Under the pieces are notes generated by a model. That model had not been told where the DNA came from. It did not search any database and saw only the letters and a program-made list of their open reading frames with translations. The translations under genes were made by a program, and so were the position numbers. A stretch of 64,000 nucleotides of DNA from Lamprobacter sp964516305 (GTDB lineage: Bacteria > Pseudomonadota > Gammaproteobacteria > Chromatiales > Chromatiaceae): contig CAZEZH010000002.1 of assembly GCA_964516305.1 (NCBI GenBank), positions 13,255-77,254 on the forward strand. The letters run 5' to 3'. Positions 8,217 through 16,588 of this stretch are shown here, one piece after another. Each line of letters opens with the position of its first letter. Position 1 is the first letter of the stretch.

Positions 8217-8801
8217 TCAGCGCCCGCTGCCGGCCTCTGCCAGCGCATAGCGCACCTGCCCAGCGCATTTATCCCTTAGCCATCGCCAGTCTGAGGGTAA
8301 GGCTGGCAATGGCGTTGCCTTGTCGGCCTCGATATAGACCAGGGCACCAGCAGCCAGCCAGCCCCCCTCCGTCAGCCGAGCCAGGGCCGGCACCAGCAGC
8401 GCGGCATGAAACGGGGGATCTAGGAAACAGACGTCGAAGGCCGTCGTCGGCGCCTGAGCCAGCCACTCCAGCGTATCAGCGCAATGCACGCTCACCTGCC
8501 GAGCGCCTAGCTCGGCGGCATTGGCCCGCAGCCCGCGCACCACCGCGGGGCTGCGCTCGAGCAAGGTCACCGTCGCCGCCCCGCGCGAGGCCGCTTCAAG
8601 CCCAAGCGCACCGCTACCGGCAAAGCAATCCAAGCAGCGACTGCCTTCGATCACGGGCGCCAACCAGTTGAAGAGCGTCTCGCGAACGCGATCAGCGGTC
8701 GGGCGCAGCCCCGGCTGCGACACCACAGGCAGCCGACGCCCCCGCCAGCAGCCGCCGATGATGCGGAGCTGACCGGGCTCAGTCCTGGCCGGACGCGGCA
8801 C
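8217..8801 (-). CDS. rsmD: 16S rRNA (guanine966-N2)-methyltransferase RsmD
   Basis: SAM-dependent methyltransferase modifying G966 of 16S rRNA. The N-terminal block QLRIIGGCWRGRRLPV, the SAM motif CLDCFAGSGALGLEA and the catalytic motif LDPPF are present. I choose GTG at 8801 because AGGAG lies 4 nt upstream and the product begins just before the conserved block; the longer frame to 8891 would overlap the upstream gene by over 100 bp. Even so it overlaps the stop of the M16 gene by 23 bp, implying translational coupling. Followed by coaD as in E. coli relatives. Confidence 0.95.
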   Translation of the reverse strand: MPRPARTEPGQLRIIGGCWRGRRLPVVSQPGLRPTADRVRETLFNWLAPVIEGSRCLDCFAGSGALGLEAASRGAATVTLLERSPAVVRGLRANAAELGARQVSVHCADTLEWLAQAPTTAFDVCFLDPPFHAALLVPALARLTEGGWLAAGALVYIEADKATPLPALPSDWRWLRDKCAGQVRYALAEAGSGR

Positions 8802-10212
8802 TAGACTCCTCGCCCGCAGCCCGGATCGGCGCTGCAGACGCAGGCTGAGCGTCAGTGGCATCGGTCGTCGCAGTCGGCTCGGCGGTCGCACCCACCGCCA
8901 CCTGCGCCAATCGCGATGGGTGCACCCGGCGTTGGAAGGCGTCGCGGACCTGCTCGGCGGTCAGGGCGCGGATGCGATCCGGGAAGACCTCCAGGTAGTC
9001 CAACGGCAGGTCGTAGAACCCGATCACCGCCAGGTAGCTGACGATCTTGCTGTTGCCAGCGATGCGCAACGGAAACCCGCCAGTGATGTTCTTGACGGCC
9101 GCATCAAGCTGCTCCTGGGTCGGCCCTTCCTCGATGAAACGGGTCAGGGTGTCCAACAGAACCCGCTGAGCCGCGTCGGCTTGAGCGTTCTGGGTCTGCA
9201 GGCCCATCACCAGAGGACCCCTGCGCTCTAAAGGCAGAAAGTAGCTGTAGACGCTGTATGAGAGTCCGCGCTTCTCGCGCACCTCTTTCATCAACAACGA
9301 GACTAGACCGCTACCCCCCAGGATGTGATTCCCGAGATAGAGCGCGAAGTAGTCTGGATCACCACGCCGCATCCCAGGCTGCCCAAGGTAGAGATGCGTC
9401 TGACTGGATGGAAACTCGATCTGCTCAATCTCTGGCTGCTCCAGCGGAGGCACCGGCGGTAGCGGAGGCGGGGGTTCCACTGACGGCAGTGCGGCGGAGA
9501 GACGGGCGGCGAGCGACTCGGCCTGAGACCGGTCCAGCGCCCCAACGATCGCGATGGTGGCATTGACCGCCCCATAGAAACGGCGATGGAAAGCGCGCAG
9601 GTCCTCCGGTGTCAGCGCGGCAACCGCCTCTGGGGTTCCACTCGGGTTGGACGCATAGGGATGGTCCCGAAAGATCGCTCGATAAAGCGCCTTCTGACCC
9701 ACGTCACCGGGGTCCTGCTCGGCCAGCCGCAGCGCGATCAGTCGATTTTGCCGCACGCGCTCGAACTCTGCGGGGTCGAAGGTCGGCGCACTCAGAACCC
9801 GAATCAGTGTGTCCAGCGCTACCTCGAGCGCATCGGGATCAGTCAACGAGCGCAGTCGCGCAAAGCTGGTATCGCGATCGGTGCCAATACCCATTTCGGC
9901 ACCAACAGCCTCAACGCGCTCAGCGATGGCATCGGCATCGAGCCCTGCCGCGCCTTCGGTGAGCATCGCCGAGGTCAGCGATGCGAGGCCAGGCTTGGAC
10001 CCGTCGCGCGCGCTTCCTGCATCGAAGACCAACCGCACATCAACCATCGGCAGCTCTTCGGCCGCGACGAAAAGTACCTTTGCGCCAGCTGCTGTGCGCC
10101 AGCTCTGGATCTCGGGCATCGCTTGAGCGGCCTGGCCCCAGATCGCTGTGAGTCCGACCAGCGCAGCCAGCAGGCCGCGAAAAAGGGGCATCGGAGCAGG
10201 TCTAGCGAACAT
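8779..10212 (-). CDS. M16 family peptidase-like protein, inactive partner
   Basis: 477 residues with a signal peptide (about 1-31) and two M16 domains. The region where active members have HxxEH reads LASLTSAMLTEG, so the zinc site is lost. The C-terminal domain keeps the arginine/tyrosine motif REKRGLSYSVYSYF that binds substrate. This is the non-catalytic half of the PqqL/YmxG-type pair, which probably forms a periplasmic heterodimer with the product of the gene upstream. It overlaps that gene by 11 bp and AGGAGG precedes its ATG. C-terminal tail rich in Ala and Thr. Confidence 0.92.
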   Translation of the reverse strand: MFARPAPMPLFRGLLAALVGLTAIWGQAAQAMPEIQSWRTAAGAKVLFVAAEELPMVDVRLVFDAGSARDGSKPGLASLTSAMLTEGAAGLDADAIAERVEAVGAEMGIGTDRDTSFARLRSLTDPDALEVALDTLIRVLSAPTFDPAEFERVRQNRLIALRLAEQDPGDVGQKALYRAIFRDHPYASNPSGTPEAVAALTPEDLRAFHRRFYGAVNATIAIVGALDRSQAESLAARLSAALPSVEPPPPLPPVPPLEQPEIEQIEFPSSQTHLYLGQPGMRRGDPDYFALYLGNHILGGSGLVSLLMKEVREKRGLSYSVYSYFLPLERRGPLVMGLQTQNAQADAAQRVLLDTLTRFIEEGPTQEQLDAAVKNITGGFPLRIAGNSKIVSYLAVIGFYDLPLDYLEVFPDRIRALTAEQVRDAFQRRVHPSRLAQVAVGATAEPTATTDATDAQPASAAPIRAAGEESSAASGQD

Positions 10213-11635
10213 ACTGGGCCTCCTCGATCATGGCCGTTTCAGCCGTGCCTTCCGCGCTGTCCAAGGATTGCGGCTCCAGCAGCGCAATGGTCCGGTTCTT
10301 GGTGGTCAAATACCGCTTTGCCACGTCTTGGATCTGTTCCGGCGTCACGGCCGAGAGCTTGTCGACCGTCTGATCTGCCAGCTCCCAGCCAAGCCCCACG
10401 GTCTCGAGCTGCCCCAAGAGCATCGCCTGGTAAAAGACGCTATCGCGCTCGTAGACCTTGTTGGCGATGAGCTGATTGCGGATGCGTGCCAGCTCCTGTT
10501 CAGTCACTGGTTCCGACTTCAATCGTTCGAGCTGCGCCAAGATTGCCTGTTCAAGGGTCTCGACCGAGACGCCCTTGGCCGGCGTGGCGTCGATCAACAG
10601 CATGCCTGAGAGCCGATTGAAGGCGTTGTAGCTCGCGCCCACCGCAGCCGCAACCCGCTTGTCGCGGACCAGTTCGCGACTGAAGCGAGAGCTGGAGCCG
10701 GCATCCAGCACCGAGACGAGCATCTCCAGCGCATAAGGCTCCCAGGACCGTTCGACATCCAGCAGCGAAGGTGTCTTCCAGCCCATCAACAAGTAAGGTT
10801 CTTTCGCCGGGGCCGCGACCACAAGCCGCTTTTCGCCGCGCTGCTCGGGCTCGTCGCGCGGACGAGGCTCGAGCGAGGGCCCTGCATCGAGCGGCCCGAA
10901 GTGTTCTTCTGCGAGCGCGAAGACCTCGGCGGGATCAATATCGCCAACCACCACGAGCGTGGCATTGTTCGGCGCGTACCACATCTGATACCAATCCCGT
11001 AGCGTCTCGATACTCATCGTATCGAGGTCGCTCTGCCAACCGATGATGGGATTGCGATAAGGTGAGGCGGCATAAGCGGTCGCGTTGAACTGCTCGAAGG
11101 CGAGCGCCTCAGGGTCATCGTCGGTCCGTAACCGGCGTTCTTCCTTGACCACCTCGATCTCTTTCGCGAATTCCTCAGCGGGCAACGCCAGATTGCGCAT
11201 CCGGTCGGCCTCGAGTTCGAAAGCGACCTCGAGCCGACCCGCCGACAACGTTTGGAAGTAGGCGGTATAGTCGCGGCCGGTGAAGGCATTCTCATCGCCC
11301 CCATTCTCAGCGATGATACGTGAGAATTGCCCCGGCGCAAGGCGCTCGGTGCCCTTGAACATCATGTGCTCGAGTGCGTGCGAGACGCCAGTGACGCCGC
11401 CGTGCTCGTAGCTTGAACCGACCTTGTACCAAACCTGTGAGGTCACGATCGGTGCGCGAGCGTCGGGCTTGACGATGACTTTCAGCCCGTTATCGAGTAC
11501 GCGCTCCTGCACCTTCGGACCAGCAGCAGGGCGTTCATGATCGGCAAGGCGGTCGGCCTCGGCCGCGATCGGCGAGTTTGCCACAAGGAGCCCGGCGCAG
11601 GTGACCAGGGCAACGGCGAGAAATCGTTTCATCAT
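10202..11635 (-). CDS. M16 family zinc metallopeptidase, active subunit
   Basis: Periplasmic zinc peptidase of the insulinase/processing-peptidase superfamily. The zinc motif HALEH lies about 90 residues in, with the downstream glutamates in a segment around EVVKEERR. Signal peptide about 1-23 (KRFLAVALVTCAGLLVA). The open frame continues upstream to 11923, but that part lacks homology; I start at the ATG pair 11635/11632 just before the signal peptide. It forms an operon with the inactive partner and is divergent from ftsY. Substrate unknown. Confidence 0.93.
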   Translation of the reverse strand: MMKRFLAVALVTCAGLLVANSPIAAEADRLADHERPAAGPKVQERVLDNGLKVIVKPDARAPIVTSQVWYKVGSSYEHGGVTGVSHALEHMMFKGTERLAPGQFSRIIAENGGDENAFTGRDYTAYFQTLSAGRLEVAFELEADRMRNLALPAEEFAKEIEVVKEERRLRTDDDPEALAFEQFNATAYAASPYRNPIIGWQSDLDTMSIETLRDWYQMWYAPNNATLVVVGDIDPAEVFALAEEHFGPLDAGPSLEPRPRDEPEQRGEKRLVVAAPAKEPYLLMGWKTPSLLDVERSWEPYALEMLVSVLDAGSSSRFSRELVRDKRVAAAVGASYNAFNRLSGMLLIDATPAKGVSVETLEQAILAQLERLKSEPVTEQELARIRNQLIANKVYERDSVFYQAMLLGQLETVGLGWELADQTVDKLSAVTPEQIQDVAKRYLTTKNRTIALLEPQSLDSAEGTAETAMIEEAQYVR

Positions 11636-11779
11636 TAGAATGGTCCGTCGAATCAGCGTAGCCTGGTCGGGAAGTTGGCGACGCGCGTGCATTGTTACAA
11701 TGTGGCAGCCGGACACCTGAACACCGCGTTCGGGCCACCCCATCCTCCCTATCCCTATCCCAGAAGTCGTTACAAACCC

Positions 11780-13018
11780 ATGTTTGGATTCGGAAAAAAG
11801 AAACAGCGTCAAACCGAGGCCAACGACGCTGCAAAGAACGCCAGTGAGGACCTGGGGGTAGAGGCAGCGCCAACGACGCAGACCTCGCTCAAGCAGGACT
11901 CTTCCGATCAAGAGGCAAGGCAAAGGCCGGGCCTGCAGCCGCAGTATGAACCACCCCTTGCTGCGCCGGTGCTCGACGAGCCGACGCAGCCCGAATCAGA
12001 TAGCTCGGACGGGAGCTTCGACGACGAGCCAGGGCAGGGCCGTCTGGGCGATGCGATTGCCCGCGCTGCGGCCAAGCGCGAACAGGATGCGGCCCAACAA
12101 CGGCGACTCTTTGCCGGGCTCAAGGCCGGACTCGCGCGCACCCGGGCGGTCTTGAACGCGGATATCGGCGACCTGGTCGCGGGCCGCACTGAGATCGACG
12201 AGGACCTGCTTGAGGAGCTGGAGATGCTCCTGGTCGCTGCAGATGTCGGCGTCCCGACCACGCGCCGCATTATCGACGACCTCGCCTACCGGGTGAAGCG
12301 GCGCGAGGCGCTTGAGCCCGATGCCTTTCTCACTGCGCTGCGACGCGAGCTGGCCAGCATCCTGGTCACCAGTCGAGCACCGGTGCAGCAGCCGGCACCG
12401 GGCCGACCGCAGGTGATCCTAATGGTTGGCGTCAATGGTGCCGGCAAGACCACCACCATCGGTAAGCTGGCACGCCAACTCAAGGACGAAGGCAATACTG
12501 TCATGCTCGCGGCTGGCGATACCTTCCGCGCCGCCGCGGTCGAGCAGCTCCAGAGCTGGGGCGAGCGCAATCAGCTGCCGGTGGTGGCCCAGCACACGGG
12601 CGCCGACCCGGCCTCGGTAATCTACGATGCGCTGCAGGCCGCGACCTCACGCGGGATCGATGTGCTGATCGCCGATACCGCCGGGCGCCTGCACACCAAG
12701 TCGAATCTGATGGAAGAGCTGAAGAAGATCGCGCGGGTGCTGAAGAAGATCGATCCGGAGGCGCCACATGAGGTGATGTTGGTGGTGGACGCCACCGCTG
12801 GGCAGAACGCGTTGCAACAGGCGCTGCAATTCAACGAGTCGCTACCACTCACCGGCATCACCCTGACCAAGCTCGACGGTACCGCCAAGGGCGGAATCAT
12901 CTTTGCGATCGCGGACCGGCTGCAGGTGCCGTTCCGCTTCATTGGCGTTGGTGAAAAGGTCGAGGATCTGCGCCCCTTCGACGCCGACGGCTTCCTCGAT
13001 GCCCTGCTGAGTCCGTGA
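11780..13018 (+). CDS. ftsY: Signal recognition particle receptor FtsY
   Basis: SRP receptor GTPase that docks ribosome-nascent chain complexes at SecYEG. The product starting MFGFGKKKQRQ has 412 residues. An acidic, disordered A domain (about 1-105) is followed by the N domain and the GTPase G domain with GVNGAGKTTTIGKL, DTFRAAA, DTAGR and TKLDGTAKGG. ATG at 11780 is chosen over 11675 because the membrane-targeting N-terminus begins there. First gene of the ftsY-ftsE-ftsX unit, overlapping ftsE by 4 bp. Confidence 0.97.
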   Translation: MFGFGKKKQRQTEANDAAKNASEDLGVEAAPTTQTSLKQDSSDQEARQRPGLQPQYEPPLAAPVLDEPTQPESDSSDGSFDDEPGQGRLGDAIARAAAKREQDAAQQRRLFAGLKAGLARTRAVLNADIGDLVAGRTEIDEDLLEELEMLLVAADVGVPTTRRIIDDLAYRVKRREALEPDAFLTALRRELASILVTSRAPVQQPAPGRPQVILMVGVNGAGKTTTIGKLARQLKDEGNTVMLAAGDTFRAAAVEQLQSWGERNQLPVVAQHTGADPASVIYDALQAATSRGIDVLIADTAGRLHTKSNLMEELKKIARVLKKIDPEAPHEVMLVVDATAGQNALQQALQFNESLPLTGITLTKLDGTAKGGIIFAIADRLQVPFRFIGVGEKVEDLRPFDADGFLDALLSP

Positions 13019-13683
13019 TCCGTTTCGAGCACGTCAACAAACGCTATCCGGAGCGCGGCGACGCCCTCAAGGACCTGAGCTTCGAGCTCGGAGCTGGCGA
13101 AATGACGTTCCTGACCGGCCACTCAGGCGCCGGCAAGAGCACGCTGCTCAAGCTGATTGGGCTACTGGAGCGGCCGACCCGCGGCCAGGTCCTGGTCGAT
13201 GGCCTCTCGCTCGGCGAGCTGCCACGCCGACGCATCCCCTTTCACCGGCGGCGGATCGGCATGATCTTCCAGGATCATCGGCTGCTGAACGATCGAACAG
13301 TCTACGACAACGTCGCGCTGCCACTCGCAGTCACTGGCATGCCCAGCCGCGAGATCGGCCGCCGTGTGCGGGCCGCACTCGATCAGGTCGGACTCCTCGC
13401 TTTAGAACGCGCTTACCCAGTCGCGCTCTCTGGGGGCGAGCAGCAGCGGGTCGGGATCGCGCGCGCCATCGTCGGCCGGCCACCGATCATCCTGGCCGAC
13501 GAGCCAACCGGTAATCTCGATCCCGAACTCGCAAGCGAGATCTATGATCTGTTCGAGCGCTTCCATGAGGTGGGGGTCACCTTAATGGTCGCCACCCACG
13601 ACCAAGAACGGATCAGCCGCATGGGGTATCGCATCCTGCGTCTCCATCAAGGCCGACTGGTCGCCGATTCCGGAAACTGGTAA
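13015..13683 (+). CDS. ftsE: Cell division ATP-binding protein FtsE
   Basis: ATPase of the FtsEX complex, which activates septal murein hydrolases. 222 residues with Walker A GHSGAGKSTLLK, signature LSGGEQQRVGIARA and Walker B IILADEPTGNLD. It starts with GTG at 13015, overlapping the ftsY stop (GTGA), so translation is coupled. It is followed without a gap by ftsX, whose ATG starts directly after the ftsE stop. Confidence 0.97.
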   Translation: MIRFEHVNKRYPERGDALKDLSFELGAGEMTFLTGHSGAGKSTLLKLIGLLERPTRGQVLVDGLSLGELPRRRIPFHRRRIGMIFQDHRLLNDRTVYDNVALPLAVTGMPSREIGRRVRAALDQVGLLALERAYPVALSGGEQQRVGIARAIVGRPPIILADEPTGNLDPELASEIYDLFERFHEVGVTLMVATHDQERISRMGYRILRLHQGRLVADSGNW

Positions 13684-14667
13684 ATGGCCCGACGTCGCTC
13701 TCGATTTCCAACCAGTCGACAGACGGGCAGCAGCGGCCTGAGTCGCCGCCATCTATCGGCCTGGCTTGAACAGCATCGCGAGATCGCAACCGCGACCCTT
13801 GAGGGGCTGCTGCAAAAGCCACTAGGCACACTGATGACCGTGGCGGCGGTCGCGATTGCGCTCGCGTTGCCGGCTGCGCTCGCCGTTGCCCTCGACAACG
13901 TGAAGCGGCTTGGCGGCGACTGGCAGCGCAGCGTTGCAGTCTCGGTGTTCCTCGCCGCCGATGTCGATGACGCGCAGGGGACGCAGCTGAGTCAGCGCCT
14001 AGAGGAGCGGCCGGAGGTCGAGACGGCTAGGCTCATCTCGCGCGCCGAGGGGTTGCGCGAATTTCGCGACTATAGCGGCCTCGGCGCGGCGCTGGATCAG
14101 CTCAACGAGAACCCACTACCCATCGTCGTCGAGCTACAGTTGCAGCCTACAGCACTCGAGCCAGCCATACTGAAGGCGTTTATCGCTCAGGTCGAGGCCT
14201 CGCCCGAGGTCGACTTTCTGCGCGAAGACGCGCAGTGGGCGCAACGCTTTCAGGCCATTGTCGACCTGATGCGCGCTGGGGTCGCACTGCTCGCGTTCCT
14301 GCTCGGGCTCGGTGTGCTGCTGGTCATCGGCAATACCATCCGGCTCGAGATCGAGAATCACCGAGACGAGATCCGTATCATGGGCCTGGTTGGGGCCACC
14401 CCTCGCTTTGCCCGTCGCCGTTTCCTGTACATCGGCGCCTGGTATGGTCTGATTGGCGGTGGCGTCGCCGCGCTACTGGTCACACTGATGGTCTGGCTGC
14501 TGGCCACAGAAGCAGCATCAGTCGCCGCCATCTATCACAAGAGCTTCAGCATCCGGGGGCTCAGCCTCACCGGCATGGCGACGCTGCTCATTGGCAGCAC
14601 GCTGCTCGGCATCATCGGTGGCTGGATTGCCGTCGGGCGCCATCTTGATCCCTTTAAAGATCTCTGA
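13684..14667 (+). CDS. ftsX: Cell division protein FtsX
   Basis: Membrane subunit of FtsEX with four helices: about 50-68, then 198-220, 250-275 and 298-318. A large extracytoplasmic loop lies between helices 1 and 2 (about 70-195) and senses or activates amidases through EnvC-type partners. 327 residues, with an N-terminal cytoplasmic tail rich in Arg and Ser. Immediately downstream of ftsE; rpoH follows after 303 bp with its own putative promoter. Confidence 0.95.
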   Translation: MARRRSRFPTSRQTGSSGLSRRHLSAWLEQHREIATATLEGLLQKPLGTLMTVAAVAIALALPAALAVALDNVKRLGGDWQRSVAVSVFLAADVDDAQGTQLSQRLEERPEVETARLISRAEGLREFRDYSGLGAALDQLNENPLPIVVELQLQPTALEPAILKAFIAQVEASPEVDFLREDAQWAQRFQAIVDLMRAGVALLAFLLGLGVLLVIGNTIRLEIENHRDEIRIMGLVGATPRFARRRFLYIGAWYGLIGGGVAALLVTLMVWLLATEAASVAAIYHKSFSIRGLSLTGMATLLIGSTLLGIIGGWIAVGRHLDPFKDL

Positions 14668-14970
14668 TGAAAGTCTCTGGCGAGGCGCTCGCCCCTTCGA
14701 GCCCGGACCGATGCCAGCATCCAGCCCATCTCAACAGCGCTGCCGCTGCTGCAATCCCCCGTCAAGCCTCGCCGCGAACTTGTCTAGGCCAGCAGTATCT
14801 AAGGCTGAAACACAACACCAGTAGATCAACCGAGGCTTCTTCGGCACTGTCTAACCTTTGCCACAGGAACTTTCCGTTCAAAGCCTGCTCGAAAACCCTG
14901 TCGCGACTATTGTGAAACGTCGCAAAGCCTGCTAGCATTATTCCCGAGCAAAACACTAGGGTATTCCATC
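14668..14970 (+). other. Intergenic region between ftsX and rpoH
   Basis: 303 bp without a credible gene. Short frames here have no Shine-Dalgarno or family features. The last 60 bp contain a putative rpoH promoter. I see no clear ftsX terminator hairpin with a T tract. The remainder holds nothing I can name. Confidence 0.6.
14910..14938 (+). promoter_or_regulatory. Putative promoter of rpoH
   Basis: TTGTGA (14910-14915, 4/6 to TTGACA), a 17 bp spacer, then TAGCAT (14933-14938, 4/6 to TATAAT). The predicted start lies about 25 bp upstream of the rpoH ATG, leaving a short leader. Spacing and position are good but the boxes are moderate. Confidence 0.4.
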
Positions 14971-15819
14971 ATGAGCACCGACATCGCGGCCATTGGAACG
15001 TTATCGACCGGCAACATCGATAGTTACATTTCGAGCGCATACCAGATTCCAGTCCTGACCGCCGAGGAGGAGCGCTCACTCGCCGTGAGGCTGCGCGACA
15101 ACGGGGACATGATGGCAGCACGGCGACTTGTGCTGTCACACCTTCGGTTTGTCATCCGCATCGCACGCGGTTATCTCGGCTACGGTCTTCCATTACCAGA
15201 CCTGATCCAGGAAGGCACCGTCGGCCTTATGAAGGCTGTGCGTCGATTCGAGCCCGACGTCGGCGTGCGCCTGGTTTCCTTCGCCGTGCATTGGATTCGC
15301 GCCGAGATCCACGAGTACATCCTACGCAACTGGCGCATCGTGAAGGTGGCGACCACCAAGGCACAGCGTAAGCTGTTCTTCAATCTGCGCAGCTCGAAGA
15401 AGCGCTTGGGCTGGTTCTCGAAGCAGGAGGTGGATGACGTCGCCGCCGATCTGGGCGTCAAGCCGGAAACCGTTCTTGAGATGGAGTCGAGGCTCTCAAG
15501 CCATGATATGTCGTTCGACGGGCACGACGACGACGATGACGATTCCCCCTCGGCACCATCGACCTATCTGCCGGATTTCCGGATGGAACCCGGCGCCGCC
15601 CTTGAGCGTGAGGACAACGACGGCTGGCAGCGAGACCGCCTCTTCGCAGCGCTCGAGCAGCTTGATGAACGCAGCAAGGTCATCTTGCGCGAACGTTGGT
15701 TGAACGAGCGTAAGCAGACGCTGCACGAACTCGCTCAGCAATTCAACGTCTCCGCCGAACGCATCCGCCAGATCGAGAAGAACGCAATGAACAAGCTCCG
15801 CACTCAGCTCGAACTCTAA
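14971..15819 (+). CDS. rpoH: RNA polymerase heat-shock sigma factor sigma32
   Basis: Directs RNA polymerase to heat-shock promoters; likely targets in this window include lon, clpP and clpX. 282 residues with region 2 (DLIQEGTVGLMKAVRRFEP, VSFAVHWIRAEI), the RpoH-specific box QRKLFFNLR, and a region 4 helix-turn-helix ending FNVSAERIRQIEKNAMNKL. A run of Asp (HDDDDDD) between regions 3 and 4 is slightly unusual. The ftsYEX-rpoH order is conserved in gammaproteobacteria. Confidence 0.97.
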   Translation: MSTDIAAIGTLSTGNIDSYISSAYQIPVLTAEEERSLAVRLRDNGDMMAARRLVLSHLRFVIRIARGYLGYGLPLPDLIQEGTVGLMKAVRRFEPDVGVRLVSFAVHWIRAEIHEYILRNWRIVKVATTKAQRKLFFNLRSSKKRLGWFSKQEVDDVAADLGVKPETVLEMESRLSSHDMSFDGHDDDDDDSPSAPSTYLPDFRMEPGAALEREDNDGWQRDRLFAALEQLDERSKVILRERWLNERKQTLHELAQQFNVSAERIRQIEKNAMNKLRTQLEL

Positions 15820-15868
15820 CCCCGCAGCGTCGCCCACCGAGAGTGGGTTCAGCGCACTGCCCGAGGTT

Positions 15869-15883
15869 CCAGCCTAAGGCTGG
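15869..15883 (+). terminator. Hairpin downstream of rpoH, possible terminator
   Basis: CCAGCC-TAA-GGCTGG, extendable outward by GAG/CTC with mismatches, 50 bp after the rpoH stop. There is no T tract, so intrinsic termination is uncertain. Confidence 0.35.
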
Positions 15884-15999
15884 GATCTCGGCTCCCAAGC
15901 TGATGACCCTGGACGGATGACGCGGGTCATACCTAGGCTTTTGCCCAGGCAAGATGCCCCAAGCCAAAACCGCGTCAAGGCACTACTGGTCGTTCGTCC

Positions 16000-16311
16000 C
16001 TAGACACTCGCCTCGGCACTGGCGGCCAATTCAAAAGACTCGATCCTCCCCTCTCCGTAATAGGCTTCTTTTGGCAGTGGATTGGCATGTGCCTGCTTGA
16101 AGTCCTCCGAGCCGATCCAAGCCTCAAATGCCCCACGATCTTCCCATAGGGTCTCCACGATATAAGGCGTATCCTCGCTCGCCGGACGCAACACGGCCAT
16201 TCGCACGAAGCCCGCCTGCAGTTCCACCTGCCCTGCGCGCTGCCTAAAACGCTCCTCAAACGCGTCCCGCCACTCAGTTGCGACCGGCACCCGGTTCATC
16301 ACGCAAAACAT
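16000..16311 (-). CDS. Antibiotic biosynthesis monooxygenase (ABM) domain protein
   Basis: 103-residue dimeric alpha-beta barrel protein of the ABM/HmoA type. It begins FCVMNRVPVATEWRDAFEERF and contains the AGFVRMAVLRP and YIVETLWEDRGAFEAWIGSEDFKQAH blocks. Family members include heme-degrading monooxygenases and quinone-forming oxygenases, so the substrate cannot be assigned. GAGGAG lies 8 nt before ATG. It is divergent from the lipoprotein gene at 16400. Convergent to rpoH. Confidence 0.82.
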   Translation of the reverse strand: MFCVMNRVPVATEWRDAFEERFRQRAGQVELQAGFVRMAVLRPASEDTPYIVETLWEDRGAFEAWIGSEDFKQAHANPLPKEAYYGEGRIESFELAASAEASV

Positions 16312-16399
16312 CGCTATTACTCCTCAAGTTGGGAAAAGTTACGCCACTGCGTTCATACTGAGCGATCAGATCCTACACTGCCGAAGATCCGCTGCGCTG

Positions 16400-16588
16400 A
16401 TGTCACGCAATCGCTCCGCTGCCTTGCTCAGTCTCATTGGCCTGATGCTGCTGCTCAACGCCTGTGCATCGCCGTCCACGTCGGGCGGCTTCCAACCGGC
16501 AACGAGCAGCGAACAGACGCTCTCAGGACAGCGCGACATCAGGATCTATGGCGCCCACTCCACCTCAATCACGCACCGCTCCCGATAA
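16400..16588 (+). CDS. Small putative lipoprotein
   Basis: 62 residues. A signal sequence ends in the lipobox LLNAC with Cys at about 22, so the mature peptide would be only about 40 residues and membrane anchored. No recognised family. The stop TAA overlaps the ATG of the next gene by one base (TAATG), indicating translational coupling with the secreted protein. The Shine-Dalgarno is weak. It is either a real small lipoprotein or a leader peptide for the downstream gene. Confidence 0.6.
   Translation: MSRNRSAALLSLIGLMLLLNACASPSTSGGFQPATSSEQTLSGQRDIRIYGAHSTSITHRSR

Noticed and set aside
9586..10470. 294-residue plus-strand frame across the two M16 genes
   Set aside because: Antisense shadow spanning both genes; Arg/Gln-rich with no motifs.
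14667..14915. 82-residue frame after ftsX starting at the TGATGA overlap
   Set aside because: No family signal or hydrophobic pattern, and low-complexity composition; more likely the untranslated region before rpoH.
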